DNA of 64,000 bases from Tigriopus japonicus (lineage: Eukaryota > Arthropoda > Copepoda > Harpacticoida > Harpacticidae), in assembly GCA_010645155.1 (NCBI GenBank), contig CM021315.1, positions 1,194,782 through 1,258,781 of the forward strand. The letters run 5' to 3'. Below the pieces are notes generated by a model. The model saw only the letters and a program-made list of their open reading frames with translations. It searched no databases and was not told where the DNA came from. Position numbers and translations under genes: made by a program. Positions 10,182 to 21,507 of this stretch are shown piece by piece. Numbering within the stretch: the stretch's first letter is position 1; each line of letters starts with the position of its first letter.

Positions 10182-10715
10182 CAGGGTTAGGCAGAATTAG
10201 TGAAACATTAGATTCAAGATCATGATTAAGACCCTTGGTGTGAGCCACAATTTCAAATGAAAGGTTAAAAACCATAACAGGATACAGGAATATTGTCATG
10301 GAACCCTGGACAAGGTGGCAAAAAGAGGGTGAGAACTCCCACGTTGGTCAAGGCCACTACCTTTAAGATTATATGAAATCCGGCCTGATCCATGAACAAG
10401 ATGGCTAAAGACTAAAATCTGTCCCCATTACTTATGGTTAGATCTTAAAAAGGCCAAGAAGGGTAACAAACAAGGATAGTTGAAGCAGCATGGGATGATA
10501 ACCAAGAGGAGGAATAGGTGCGTGCAAGTTGCAACATTGATATCAAGACATTCAGGGCGGTGGTTTGGCTCAGAGGGGTACATGACAAATAATATTCCAT
10601 TATCTTATAGTATGTTGTATGCGAACCAGCTTCTAAGAACAATCCTTTCCTATTGACCTTGTTGGTAAAGAGTTATTTCACAATATCCATGTTTCACTAA
10701 TTCTGCCTACCCCTG
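10182..10715. mobile_element. Non-autonomous Tc1/mariner-like element (534 bp)
   Basis: The ends CAGGGTTAGGCAGAATTAG (10182) and, reverse-complemented, CAGGGGTAGGCAGAATTAG (to 10715) form terminal inverted repeats of about 27 bp continuing into TGAAACAT. TA flanks both sides (10180-10181, 10716-10717). The interior has no recognisable transposase, so it would depend on an enzyme made elsewhere. Confidence 0.8.
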
Positions 10716-10717
10716 TA

Positions 10718-11356
10718 TACTGCCCATCACATGTACCATTCAATCCCATTCTAAGAAAACAAATGTTTGCTTTGTTTGCTTGTCAATTGTGACCAAGGAG
10801 CATGGTCGAGTACTACAGGACACTAGTGTTGTAAGAAATATGCTTTACAGCCTTAAAGCTTTGTCTAGATTGGGCAGCTTTTTGCAATTTTTGACGGAGT
10901 CATTTTCAATGGAGTCAACGTAGAGATCACAATTTGCAAGAAAGAATCTTACCGTTTGCGGATTAACAATGGATAAAAAGCTTGTTTCGCAGAGAGGTAG
11001 ATGGCTCGTGAGAATATGGGGAGGCTAAGGTTTACAATTATTTATTAAAAGACCCAGATGTGAACAGGTTGAATTTCGAGTTGGACACTCCTTTTCTAGA
11101 AAAAATCTGATAATCCATTTGTTCCTTTTTTGCATGAAAAGTTCGCAACAATACTGGTGGAGGTCAATCTGGTTTTCAAGCTTCTTTATCTTTTCTGCGC
11201 ACGCTACTTCGTTATGAGTGCCAATCCACGAAAACCGTACTCTTGTCACTTCTATGAAAAATGCTTTCGGTTATAGCGAATATCCAAAAAGTTTGCCATC
11301 AAGGTTAAGCAAAGATATTCTACACTATACGTATTTGTAATGGACCAATGGTATCC
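10718..11356. other. Non-coding stretch
   Basis: No supported gene or repeat. Ends where the 3' fragment of the RT family begins. Confidence 0.35.
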
Positions 11357-11650
11357 AGGCTAGTTCGAATAATGAAGTCCTCCTCTTTTCTTTATTGGGC
11401 TCCTTCGTTGTTCAATTTGTTGCCTATTTGCCTTCATCGGGAATATGTAGGAGCTGATCCTCTAACAGCAGGATTGGACCAATTTTTAAGAACTATTCCT
11501 GACCAACCCACTATTCAAGGGTTGTACAGATTTGCCAACAGTAACTCGTAGGTAGATCAAATTTCTTATTAACGTTAATTATATCAATTCTTTTAATGAT
11601 TAATTCTCTTTACAGGGAACCCCATTCCTGGTAGCGGTAAAAAATCGAAT
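11357..11650 (+). mobile_element. 3' fragment of the non-LTR element (copy B)
   Basis: Matches the last part of copies A, C and D from AGGCTAGTTCGAA onwards, encoding the tail LLPICLHREYVGADPLTA and QPTIQGLYRFANSNS, and includes the 3' UTR tract CTTTACAGGGAACCCCATTC and GTAGCGGTA. It lacks the C-then-A tail seen in copies A and C, and has lost a short segment in frame after PLTA. It is a typical 5'-truncated dead insertion. Confidence 0.85.
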
Positions 11651-12499
11651 TGACCGAAAGCACTTTCGGCCAAAATTTCGATTTCGGTAATGCCGACAGG
11701 AACGTTTGTGTTTTATTGTTTTGAAATATGAATTTATGTAAGTGACTATGTGAGACTCCAATTCAATAATTCTTATTTCTCGTGGATATTGTGCTTCCTT
11801 GAGCACTTGAAGAACATATGAATGATGGGATAAATTATAATAGTGCTAGGAGGAAGTGGCTCTTTTGGGGGTAAAAGTTGCAGTTTTTAGCCCTAAAGTT
11901 GAAGTATTTTTTGTTAAAAGTTCCACAAGATTCGACGAAAGTTGTTATTTTCTGGCCTTAAAATGTTACTTATTGACATCAAAATGTCAAATTTGGCCAA
12001 ATATATGTCTCATTTCTGGACAAAATTTTCAATTGTAAGTTTGTCTTTTCTGCCTTTGGCTCCTTAAGGAAGGAAGTTTTGGTTTACACAGATTATTCTA
12101 GAATATTAAGAAGCTATTGACTCTGTGAAAAGTTCTTGTGAAAGTGCGTGTAAAATACATGATTCACATAATTTCCTGCAGGGTTATTAGTGATTTAGAC
12201 AAAAAATGTCACAGTTGCTGATTTTGAGCAAAATGGTGAAAGTTGCATTTTGCAACTTTATCCAATTTATAAGTGTGTCACATATCGTCAAAAACTCAGT
12301 TGTGATATCTTGATGCGTTCCAGTACGAAGTAGATAATATGAAAATTTAACTATAAGAATGATAAAATCAAAGAAACCAAAAATATAGAAAAACTGAAAA
12401 CCTCGAAAACCCCAAACCCCAGAAATGAAAAATCCGAAAAAGTCGCCGAAAAACCGACCCAAAAAAACCGGGCGGTTTTTACTCCGATGCAACTTGGGA
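11651..12499. other. Non-coding stretch with small repeats
   Basis: Contains a CGAAAG...CTTTCGG inverted motif near 11655-11675 and an A-rich CGAAAA-type run near 12380-12470, neither assignable to a family. No gene was seen. Confidence 0.35.
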
Positions 12500-12575
12500 G
12501 ATCGGACCCAGTGTATTTTGAAATATCTCCCGAAATATATGAAATATATAGAGTATAGTGTTTCCTGGCTTAATC
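12500..12575. repeat. Single arm of the 8054-8190 inverted-repeat family
   Basis: Carries ATCGGACCCAGTGTATTTTG as in the right arm at 8153-8175 and ends in TTTCCTGG. The opposite arm is not recognisable. Confidence 0.5.
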
Positions 12576-13036
12576 AATATCGAGAAAGATTTTTTTGAGG
12601 TGCTCACCGTGCTCACTAGAATAGCCACTAAATGGGACTGGCACTTAGATCAATTATAATCACTAGATAGCGTGCAAGCTTTGGTCTGGCTGATTTGGCA
12701 AGGGGGGCGGAATACGTTGAATTTATGAGGAAAATGTCGCCATCACAACTTGTTTGATGATTACGGTACAAATCTAGTCACCCTTTTATCCGGTTAACGC
12801 TTTGCTCTTTTACCTCCATCAGACCTTTCATATTCTAGTCAGTTCTATTTCTACTCTCGGACAATAAAGTATATTAAACGCCATTGTTCAAGACATTCTT
12901 TGACATACGCGTCCGGATCACACATGACGCAATCGGTCTAAAGAACCGGACGACTGCACCCTAAGATCCGCCCATCCAAGGCGTTCGATCGTTCCGGATC
13001 CGGCCCTCTCATCCCACCAATCTGCTCCGTTCTGCC
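12576..13036 (+). other. Probable leader or degraded LTR upstream of gypsy element 1
   Basis: An AATAAA lies at 12863-12868, and the sequence becomes GC-richer towards the gag start at 13037, as expected for a retroelement leader. I could not identify LTR boundaries or a primer-binding site, and no second LTR copy exists in the window. Confidence 0.35.
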
Positions 13037-14308
13037 ATGACGGACGTGAGCACCGCGCACAGAAGCCGTGGTCAGTACGCCACGCGGGCCGACAAGGCCG
13101 TGCGCCGGCTTGTGGACCTAGTCCAAACCCTGTGGGACCGCCGATCCGAGCCTGTACTCGAGGTGGAGGTCATCCAGGCCGAGACCTTCTTGGAGCCAGC
13201 CCGAGCCCGATTCGAGGCCTTCGCCGAATCCGTGGCCCTTTGCCAAAACCTTGAGGAGATCACCGAGGAACAAATCCTGAATGATCCATTTACTTCACGT
13301 GAAATGAAGATGGAGGACGGCCTCGTCAACGCCCAAGCTCGCCTCAATGGACTCCGGCTTCTTGCCCGAGACACCGCCCCATCATCACCCACGCCCGCTG
13401 CCTCTGAGAACCCGAACACGCAACGTGCCCCCAATCCCCCACGGACATTCCAATTTGGTCAACTGGAGCCCCTGTCCCAAGAAGCGACCCACGCCGAATT
13501 CAAACATTGGCGGGAAGCTTGGGACAACAATGCGCGAGTCCATAAACTTGCACAATTCGAAAGGGAAGTGCAAGTTTATTCACTAGTATCCGCTTTAGGA
13601 CCTAATGCTTCTCGCATTCTTAAAACTCACTTCCAGGTTGACCTTGACGACGTGGACACGTCCGTGGGTAGAATGTTGGATCAAATCCAGGCATACTATC
13701 GTTCTCAGAGGAGCGTGGCCCTGGACCAAGTGAACTTCCATCGGAGGACCCAGGAGGGGTCGGAAACCTTTGACCAGTTCCAATTTGCACTCAATGATTT
13801 GGCGGATGATGCGGAGTTGTGCCGTCATTGCCGGGATTCGCAAATCGTGACCCAGATCATGGTGGGCATGAAAGATGAGCGGGCCAGGCACGACTTGTTG
13901 GAGGAACGACAATTTCCCTCCCTGGAACGCACTATTGAGATCTGCCAAGCATTCGAGGTGGCTTCAACGAATGTGACGTCACTGTCAGCCCGCGAGGTTC
14001 ATCGCGTCTCAACTTATCGGGACCAAAAACGTCAGGGCAGAGCCCAGAGCCAAGGCCGAAACCCTGGACGCCAAGGGCAAAAGGGAAACCGATCCATGAC
14101 CAAACCTCCATCCAAGTGCTCCTATTGTGGCCGTGAGGCTCATGATTGGAATGTATGCCTGGCCAATGGCCAAACGTGTGAACGCTGCCAACGAACCAGG
14201 CACTTTCAAGCCTTAACTTGCAAGCCTGCAAGGATCTCGAAATCGTCTCCAGGCACTTTCCCAAGGCATTCCAAGAAGCCAACTCAATTAACCTGGTGGA
14301 CAACGTGA
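13037..14308 (+). CDS. Gag-like polyprotein of Ty3/gypsy element 1
   Basis: A 423-residue frame from a clear ATG. It has a coiled, Arg/Glu-rich N-terminus, a capsid-like middle ([14 protein letters not shown] through [22 protein letters not shown]) and a basic, Gln/Arg-rich nucleocapsid with two zinc knuckles: [14 protein letters not shown] (CX2CX4HX4C) and [15 protein letters not shown]. This is retroelement Gag, which would package element RNA. It overlaps the pol frame at 14218-14308 in a different phase. Codon use is GC-rich compared with the flanks, consistent with a recent arrival. The final 30 residues after the second knuckle read out of the normal frame. Confidence 0.85.
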   Translation: MTDVSTAHRSRGQYATRADKAVRRLVDLVQTLWDRRSEPVLEVEVIQAETFLEPARARFEAFAESVALCQNLEEITEEQILNDPFTSREMKMEDGLVNAQARLNGLRLLARDTAPSSPTPAASENPNTQRAPNPPRTFQFGQLEPLSQEATHAEFKHWREAWDNNARVHKLAQFEREVQVYSLVSALGPNASRILKTHFQVDLDDVDTSVGRMLDQIQAYYRSQRSVALDQVNFHRRTQEGSETFDQFQFALNDLADDAELCRHCRDSQIVTQIMVGMKDERARHDLLEERQFPSLERTIEICQAFEVASTNVTSLSAREVHRVSTYRDQKRQGRAQSQGRNPGRQGQKGNRSMTKPPSKCSYCGREAHDWNVCLANGQTCERCQRTRHFQALTCKPARISKSSPGTFPRHSKKPTQLTWWTT

Positions 14309-15485
14309 GAATGGAGGCCGTTCAAGCCATGAAGAACGATCTTCTGGCCGAATTTTCCGATGTGTTCGATGGTGACAAGCCACTTAAGCCTACGGATGGG
14401 CCGCCAATGCATATCGAATTGATCCCCGGAGCCAAGCCATTCCACATCAATGGACCTCGTCCAATCCCGATCTCAATGAGAGCACCCACAAAAAAGCTGA
14501 TTGACAACCTGAAAGAAAAGGGCGTCATAGCTGGTTTGATCGAGCCGACAGAGTGGCTACACCCCATGTCGGTGCAACAGAAGCCCCATAGCGACGAGCC
14601 TCGCCTGTGCATGGACCTCAGGAACCTTAACAAGTACGTGAAGAGGCCCCGTCACCCAGTTCGCACTCCCAAAGAAGCTGTGTCCGCCATTCCTCCATCG
14701 TCGAGATATTTCTCCACCTTCGACGCCAAACATGGCTATTTTCAAGTCCCCCTAGATGAGCCAAGCCAACTTCTTACGGCGTTCAGTACGCCATGGGGAC
14801 GATTCAAACATCTCCTGGCCACCATGGGTCTCACTTCGGCCGGAGATGAGTACAACCGACGCACGGATGCGGCGTTGTCAGACCTAAAGAATTTGGAGAA
14901 AATCGTCGATGATGTGCTTCTCTACGACTCCGATTTAGAGGAGCACATTGCAAACGTGCGACGCCTCCTTGAACGTTGCCGATCGGCGGGTATCACGTTG
15001 AACCCGTCGAAATTTTGCCTCGCCGAAAGCTCAGTGCCATTCGCCGGTTACGTCGTGAGCAAGGACGGGATCAAAGCCGATCCTGAGAAGCTGAAAGCCA
15101 TCCGTCATTTCCCCAAGCCGTCAAAAATAACGGATCTCCGTTCATTCCTCGGATTGGCCGAACAATTAGCCGGATTCACGGCATCAGTGGCCGGCGCAAT
15201 GCAACCTCTGAGACCCTTATTGAAGGCCAAATCAGAGTTCCTTTGGGAACCCCTGCACGATCGCGCATTCGAGGAAACCAAAACGGCCCTACTCTCTCCT
15301 CCCGTTTTGGCCACATTCGATCCAGAACGACACACCTCACTTCAGACCGACGCATCCAGAACCAAAGGGCTTGGTTACGCCCTCCTCCAACAGGACCCCG
15401 AAGGTCATTGGAGGCTTATCGACGCCAACAGTCGTTTCATCACGGAAACCGAGGCCAGGTACGCGATGGTCGAGTTGGAACTATT
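14218..15485 (+). pseudogene. Pol of Ty3/gypsy element 1: RT and partial RNase H, protease missing
   Basis: The translated frame shows RT motifs: [47 protein letters not shown], the catalytic [12 protein letters not shown] (a VDD variant) and GYVVSKDGI. An RNase H start follows with [18 protein letters not shown] and a [14 protein letters not shown] block. Coding similarity stops abruptly at about 15485; the remainder of the frame to 15660 is AT-rich and unrelated. No D-S/T-G protease motif lies between the zinc knuckles and the RT: the segment is only about 40 codons, so the protease was deleted. RNase H end, integrase and 3' LTR are absent. The element is dead. Confidence 0.85.
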
Positions 15486-16312
15486 GGCAAAAATTTTGTT
15501 TTGGGAAGGTCAGATTGTTAGCCAATATTTCAAGATATATGCGGAAATCATAATGATTCTTCATATAATTCAAAGAAACAAAGGGAATTTTCCTTCAGTT
15601 TTGGAAGAAAAAGCCCAAATATTTAAAAAAGTGCTCAATACGGTAAAATATTTAAATTAAATATTTTTATATTTAATCAAATATTTTCAGCCGCTCTAGT
15701 TATGAGTACAAAATATGAAAACTTTTTACAAAGTTAGGCATAACAGTCTGTAGCACTGTCAGCCTGACGACTGCTACGAATGGGCAACTTCACCAGGGCT
15801 GCCAGATAATTGTTCAACAAAAAAGTCATTTCACATGACAATGCAATGTTGTGCGCAAGGAAAACGCTCTAATGCTTTCAAGTGACGTAACAAATATTCA
15901 CCAATCAATTTCGCATCTAGTTGGATTAAGTTTTCCGAAAAAGTAAGAAACTCAATGCAAATCAGCGTGGAGATTCATCAAGAGCTGACATTACCGAGTC
16001 AATTCACAACAGCACTGGGCTTGAACGCGCATCGAGGTTTAAGGAGAACGAGAAGGTTATCTTCCGGCACCCACGGTTTTGGCCAGCCTTGGCCTTCAAA
16101 GGCTATTAAGGTCAAATATTATGCTTTCAAAGGTTAGCTGAGATCATGAGCGTCAATTTGGTAGTAAATAGTGGATAGGTAAAGTTGCCTCAAACACGTC
16201 GAACCCAAGAACCATAGTACAATGGAACCGACGTCTTGGGACCAAAATGGCACATGCGCGTACTCTTTTGTTATAGCGCTCTACCCCAGGTATGAATACA
16301 AGTCAGGTAGAC
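15486..16312. other. Non-coding stretch after gypsy element 1
   Basis: The AT-rich start (15486-15700) abuts the truncated pol. The rest shows no domain or repeat that I can name. Confidence 0.35.
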
Positions 16313-16899
16313 TTAATTGGTTGGTTTGGATAACCCTCCACAAATGATTTGCTCCAAAAAGCTCTCTCGAGGGCCATTGGAAGTTGAGGCTTTTTCATCT
16401 TCAAGGTTATTAAGGTTTTGCCCTGTGACACCAAGTTGGGGCATTGGGTACACTTCACTCGACGATTGCACAAGATAATCAGCAATGTAGAAACCAATAC
16501 TGCTGTCTTCAATGGACTCCAAATGAGTAACGGGAAGAAACTTGAGCATCAATCGAAGTTTTATAGCGGCATTATGGATGGTTTCACCTTCGGACACTGA
16601 TTTGGGGCCAACATTTTTTTAATGTCACAAACTTTTTTTTAATGTCACAAAATATTGTCGAAGTTCACCAAAGATCAAACTTAGATTACTTTATCCACTC
16701 CACGGCTTATTAGACTTTAGAATCTGTCCGTAAAAGGTAAATTAATTACCTCCCAAAAGTTGTTGGTAACAACCAAATCAGGCTGATTGAAATGATCAGA
16801 TTGAAATTTCCCAAAAAGTACATTTTGGATCTCGTGCCTATGTAACAGATATTTGGCATATTCTTGGAGAGTTTTGGTAGACAAAGTCAGGGCAAGCAT
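16313..16899 (-). pseudogene. P-element/THAP9-like transposase remnant (C-terminal part)
   Basis: Two broken minus-strand frames in the expected order. The first (16899-16717) reads STKTLQEYAKYLLH and then FGKFQSDHF, resembling the conserved GKFQ-D block of THAP9/P-like transposases. The second (16597-16313) has GFYIADYLVQSSSEVYPMPQ, resembling the later YIAGY...C..C block. Stops and frameshifts separate them, and the expected Arg-rich follow-on of the GKFQ block is gone. The assignment rests on short motifs recalled from the family and is tentative. A THAP-like start on the same strand lies at 22831, on the far side of gypsy element 2. Confidence 0.4.
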
Positions 16900-17505
16900 G
16901 GTGGGAGATGTGAGACCTTGTCGCTCTTTTTCCTGGCCTTCTAATTTCGAATTCCAATCAGAGATCCAAAAAGAAAATTTCGAAAGAAATTTCTAGTTAT
17001 CATCCTAAACTGAATAAATTGGGGCACGGGATGGGTCACGTTTTTGTGTGTGCAGGACGGCAATTTTAGTGTTCACCACTTTCCACCACTTATTTATCAA
17101 TTTCAGTAACTTCAATGTGTCTTTCCACGGTTTATCTGTATTGTTGATGTAAAATTACACGTGTTTGTGTTCCACCGTATTGAAAGTCTTGGACTATTCG
17201 GTTAAGGCTGTTTTTATCTTCAAGAAAGTATTCTCCATAGCTCTTCCAGGCTGCCAAAATATTTGGTATTTCCCATAAGTATTCGACTCGTGTTGTCACA
17301 CTTGCAACACAGGATTGGGGGAAGATCACGTTTTGGACTTGCATTTTAAAGGTGCCATCTTGAAATATTTGTTAGATGGAACAAGATATTGATCTGGCTA
17401 GTTCCTCTTTCCCCAATGTTTAGGTTTAGAAAAAGGAGACAGTTTGGCTTTTTGACGACTGGCACGCCTTTTGGCAAGCCAAGGGTGTGTTGCTTGAACA
17501 TGAGA

Positions 17506-17620
17506 TTATAGTAATCTCGGAGTGCGTTCAGCATTGACGCTGAACCTCCTCAATTAGCTGATCGTGATTTAATAAAGATTTGACGAGCAACCAGCGAACA
17601 CCCTTGATTAGGCACTACAA
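17506..17620 (+). repeat. 5' LTR of gypsy element 2 (115 bp)
   Basis: Identical in length and almost in sequence (one mismatch seen) to 21393-21507. It starts TTATAGTAATC and ends GGCACTACAA, so the outermost bases form an imperfect inverted repeat. It contains AATAAA at 17571-17576. The next bases, TTGGTAACCCCGACG, are a gypsy-type primer-binding site. It is unusually short for an LTR, so internal loss in an ancestor is possible. Confidence 0.8.
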
Positions 17621-17681
17621 ATTGGTAACCCCGACGTATCAACCCCAAACCACGCCCTTCTTGACCTATTGGACAAGCCAA

Positions 17682-18479
17682 ATGGCCTCTCCTGCATCCG
17701 ACTTTGTCCCACCAACGCCGGAAACCTCCGCCGTGCATCATGTGTCAGTTCACCTCCCTAAGTTTCTCGACTTCGATCCGGAACTCTGGTTCCTGCAATG
17801 CGAGTCCTCATTCCTCACCTTCCGAATCACCTCTGAGAAGTCTCGTTTTCACCATTGTGTTTCTGTACTGGAACCAGAAATATTGCGTAAGGTCCGCTCC
17901 TATATCAAATCCCCACAAGTTGGCCAAGAATACACCGGGTTTAAAGCCGCCTTGCTACACGCTACTTTAAAACCCCAAACCCAACGCGTTCAAGAGCTCC
18001 TTGATTGCCAATTGGGTGACGCTAGACCATCTGATCTTCTTACCACTATGGAAGTGATCTGGCCGGATTCTTCACCAGAATCCTCAATGTTCCTCCGAGA
18101 GCTATTCATCCAAAAACTACCCGCCTCCCTCCAACCACAACTAGCTTCTTCATCAGCTCTAACGTTGACAGAACTAGCTTCTAAAGCTGACACAGAAATT
18201 GCGGCTCTTCGTCGTTCATCCGCTCGGAATCCCCACTCGGGTGTGGTGAGCCTTGTAGGCCTTCATTCGGATGAAGAAGATATCCCACCCACCATTAGTG
18301 AAACCAACCAAGTTCTGGCTTCATATCAGCGCAGACAAACTCACCGATTCAAGTCTCGCGATGAATTAGCTAATGGATTCTGTTATTATCACCGCCGTTT
18401 TGCAGGAAGAGCCCGCAAATGCCAACCGGGGTGTGCGTATCGGAGTTCGGGAAACGGCCAAGGCGCCCGGCGGCAATAA
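17682..18479 (+). CDS. Gag of gypsy element 2
   Basis: The likely start is the ATG of MASPASDF at 17682; an upstream TTG only extends the frame back into the LTR. The 265-residue product has the capsid-like pattern of gypsy Gag: VHLPKFLDFDPELWFLQCESSF, then VLEPEILRKV, then FIQKLPASLQPQLASSSALTL. It ends in FCYYHRRFAGRARKCQPGC, the truncated Cys-His motif seen at the Gag-Pol boundary of many arthropod gypsy elements. It overlaps pol by about 60 bp in another frame, suggesting programmed frameshifting in the active ancestor. Confidence 0.85.
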   Translation: MASPASDFVPPTPETSAVHHVSVHLPKFLDFDPELWFLQCESSFLTFRITSEKSRFHHCVSVLEPEILRKVRSYIKSPQVGQEYTGFKAALLHATLKPQTQRVQELLDCQLGDARPSDLLTTMEVIWPDSSPESSMFLRELFIQKLPASLQPQLASSSALTLTELASKADTEIAALRRSSARNPHSGVVSLVGLHSDEEDIPPTISETNQVLASYQRRQTHRFKSRDELANGFCYYHRRFAGRARKCQPGCAYRSSGNGQGARRQ

Positions 18480-20092
18480 CCATGGTTGCTGGGTGCCCTA
18501 CCTTGTCCCCATCTTACTCTTCTCTGCCCGATAGTGCTCTTCCGACTAACTTCAGGAATGCTCGAAATTGTGTCCGAGTTTATGACTCCATCGGAAAACG
18601 CTTCATGGTTGCGGACAGTGGTGCCACTTGGTCAGTGGCTCCAGCATCTAAAGAAGACAAGCTCAAGTTCATTCCACGTCATGATCTATTCCGTCAAGCC
18701 ACTGGATCTACAATACCATGTTATGACTACCACGAAATGACTTTTGATATTGGCTTGGGTCGGCTATTTGAACACAAATTTTTTGTTTCTGACGTTGAAG
18801 ACTACTTGCTTGGACATGATTTCCTTGCCAAATTCCAGATCTATGTGGATTGTGGGGATACAAAACTTATAGATAAACAAAGCTTAGCAGAACGGTGTGG
18901 TACCACATATGCGGTGACCCCAGTGCTTGCACAGGAAAATGTAAATAGCCCGTTTCGTGAACTCCTACAGGCCTTCCCGAATATAACGAATCACAATCCG
19001 GAGGCACCAATGCCAGAACCAAAACATCAAGACAAACTTCATATTCAGCTTCTTCCCGGTTCACAGCCTTTCAAGGCCGCTCCAAGACGTATGTTTGGAT
19101 CAAAACTGGACGTCACATACGAAGAAACTCAACGTCTCCTCCGTTTGAAAATTTGGAGACGGTCTCAAAGTCCCTACGCTTCCGCCCTCCATGTGGTCCG
19201 TAAACCAGATGGAACATTTCGCCCAGTTGGGGATTTTCGATCGCTTAACCGTCTGACAGTTGCAGACTCTTACAGTCTGCCACACATAGAAGATTTCTGC
19301 CTTGGTCTTCAGGGTTGTACGATCTTCAGTAAGATAGACCTGGTCAGAGCCTTCCATCAGATACCTGTTGATGAGGCTAGCATTCCCTTGACTGCAATGG
19401 CTACTCCCTTTGGCCTCTTTGAGTGGTTGAGGATGCCATTTGGGCTGCGGAATGCGGCCCAGGTTTTTCAGCGATTTATGGACACGACGTTGCAAGGTCT
19501 CGACGGGATTTACTGTTATGTGGATGACGTCCTAGTTGCTTCCCGAAATCACGATGAGCACGTTGATCATTTACGTGCACTGTTTTTGCGACTTGATGAA
19601 GCTGGGTTGTTGATAAATCCCGCGAAGTGCATTCTGGGCCAAAAGAGCCTCTCATTCCTGGGTTGTTGTATTTCAGCCGAAGGTATTGCACCTTTGGCTG
19701 ATAGAGTTGAAGCCATTGAGAATTACCCGGTTTCCAATACAGTGCGCAAGCTTCAGGAATTTCTGGGGTTAGTAAATTTCTATCACAGGTTCCTCCCATA
19801 CTTCGCCAAGAAGGCTGAGCCACTCTATGAGCTCTTAAATCAGAAAACAAACCGTCGCAAAGGCAGAAAGACTGGGCAAACTCAGGACTCTCCAATACCA
19901 TGGTCCCCTGAAGCACAAGAGTCTTTTCGCTCCCTTTGTTCTGCTCTTGCCTCCCAAACAACCTTGGCTTTCCCGTCCGCATCATTTCCTACTCGATTAG
20001 CTACTGATGCATCAGATACTGCCGTCGGGTCAGTGCTGGAGCAATACTCGTGCGGGTCTTGGCGGCCTATTGGCTTCTACAGTCGAAGTCTA
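18422..20092 (+). pseudogene. Pol of gypsy element 2, part 1: protease, RT, start of RNase H
   Basis: Protease with MVADSGATWSVAP and LLGHDFL; reverse transcriptase with YASALHVVRKPDGTFRPVGD, FSKIDLVRAFHQIPV, MPFGLRNAAQVFQRFMD, the catalytic YCYVDDVLVAS and the GLVNFYHRF block; then RNase H with LATDASDTAVGSVLEQ and WRPIGFYSRSL. The frame is interrupted at the TA at 20091-20092 by the inserted element and continues in phase at 20731. The enzyme would copy element RNA into DNA; without an intact integrase this copy cannot move itself. Confidence 0.9.
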
Positions 20093-20730
20093 GCTCAGAA
20101 AACCACCCCGCAATGCTAAGTGCAACCTCACGTGAGCGAGGTTGGGTGGTAAAAACAAACGTAGCGAAAGTTTTGTGTTCCCAATAAAAGCATGTGGTCT
20201 TGTTGAGAGTTCTCTAAACGGGAATCACCAGACTCCAGGCAGTCTTAAGGATGGGCCGGTACGCTCTTGGACCTAGAAGTCCAAGTTCGCGCACGGATTC
20301 TCAGTGCGTCTGCATAGATAAATATGCAAAGTGTATGTTGCAACACAGCTTTAGGATTAGGCTTCAGGCCCTGCAAGGCTAGGCTTTGGGATCATATGTT
20401 GTGACCGTTAGATTAGGTGATGTTAGGAAAAGTTGATTGATTACTTCTCCTACTTGCTTCTTAAGAGCACTGAAACTGGCTGAAACCTTTCTTTTCTTCC
20501 AAGACACTGACAATTCCAGCGCCTACCGTCACGGTACGCAAGAACTGTCGAAACGGTTGTGCAAGACTACCGAAATAAGCTACTTGGCTGCCATCACTCA
20601 AAACTCAGGACTAAAAATCGCCTCACAGGTAAATACACGGTACGTTTGTTATCACCACCCAACCTCGCTCACGTGAGGTTGCACTTAGCATTGCGGGGTG
20701 GTTTTCTAAGCTGGGTGGTTTTCTAAGCTA
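20091..20730. mobile_element. 636-bp inverted-repeat element in the gypsy RNase H
   Basis: The element is 20093-20728, flanked by TA. Its ends GCTCAGAAAACCACCCCGC and, reverse-complemented, GCTTAGAAAACCACCCCGC start near-perfect inverted repeats of about 75 bp that include the internal palindrome CCTCACGTGAGCGAGG. Removing it with one TA rejoins the RNase H frame as Ser-Leu-Asp-Glu-Gln-Asn and restores the normal spacing to the STYERELLA motif. The right end has a 17-bp tandem duplication of its last bases. No transposase is encoded. TA target choice points to the Tc1/mariner superfamily. Confidence 0.87.
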
Positions 20731-21375
20731 GACGAACAAAACAGAAAAAAATACTCCACATACGAACGCGAACTCCTCGCTATCAAGCTATCACTCGCAA
20801 AGTTTCGTCACATCGTTGAAGGAGTCGCAGAACATCGCTTCCACATCCTGACGGATCACAAACCCCTTATCTCTGTTGCCAAGCGGGGTTCCTCATCTCA
20901 CACTCACGAAAACGACCGAGTTAGTCGCATGCTCCACTACATTAGTCAATACACTTCCGATATTAGACATGTGGATGGACCAGCCAACGTAGTCGCGGAT
21001 GCTCTTTCAAGAAATCCAATCGCCCTTGGTGCTGTGGCTGATCTCAACAAGGATATTGCCGACGCCCAAAGGCGTGCAAGAATGAGACCAAACTCTGGTG
21101 AACCGTGGCCAGAACACTGGAAATTGGTAGACCATGATGGTTACCAGATAGTCGTAGATACTCGTGCCATATCACATCGACCAGTAGTGCCTGCTGGAAT
21201 GGAACACAGAGTGTTTGAAGCAATTCACTCCCTTAACCATCCTGGAACAAAATCCACCAAAAAATTGATTGCTAAACGATATTTCTGGCCTTCAATGTCC
21301 AAATATGTTTCAAAGTGGGTCAAAGAGTGCACAGATTGTCAATCATCAAAGAACTTCAAGCACAACCATACATAA
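20731..21375 (+). pseudogene. Pol of gypsy element 2, part 2: RNase H end and integrase zinc domain
   Basis: The frame resumes with YSTYERELLAIKLSLAKFRH and FHILTDHKPL, then VDGPANVVADALSRNP (end of RNase H). A spacer is followed by the integrase HHCC domain: FEAIHSLNHPGTKSTKKLI, RYFWPSMSKYV and CTDCQSSK. The frame ends at 21375, shortly after the last Cys, and the 3' LTR follows only 17 bp later, so the integrase core is deleted. Confidence 0.88.
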
Positions 21376-21392
21376 TTTGAGCAATTTGAATC

Positions 21393-21507
21393 TTATAGTA
21401 ATCTCGGAATGCGTTCAGCATTGACGCTGAACCTCCTCAATTAGCTGATCGTGATTTAATAAAGATTTGACGAGCAACCAGCGAACACCCTTGATTAGGC
21501 ACTACAA
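21393..21507 (+). repeat. 3' LTR of gypsy element 2 (115 bp)
   Basis: Matches 17506-17620 with one mismatch seen (GGAATGCG versus GGAGTGCG). It contains the AATAAA signal and ends GGCACTACAA. The near identity suggests a fairly recent insertion, allowing for the short length. Confidence 0.8.

Larger units (their letters stand above)
17506..21507 (+). mobile_element. Ty3/gypsy retrotransposon 2, defective, with LTRs
   Basis: Order: LTR, primer-binding site (17622-17636), gag, protease-RT-RNase H, integrase start, LTR. Two defects are visible: a 636-bp TA-flanked element splits RNase H (20093-20728), and the integrase ends directly after its zinc-binding domain, so the catalytic core and the polypurine tract are deleted. 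No convincing target duplication flanks the LTRs. Confidence 0.88.

Noticed and set aside
13072..15335. Long minus-strand frames opposite gypsy element 1
   Set aside because: GC-rich coding sequence leaves the opposite strand open; no domain is present.
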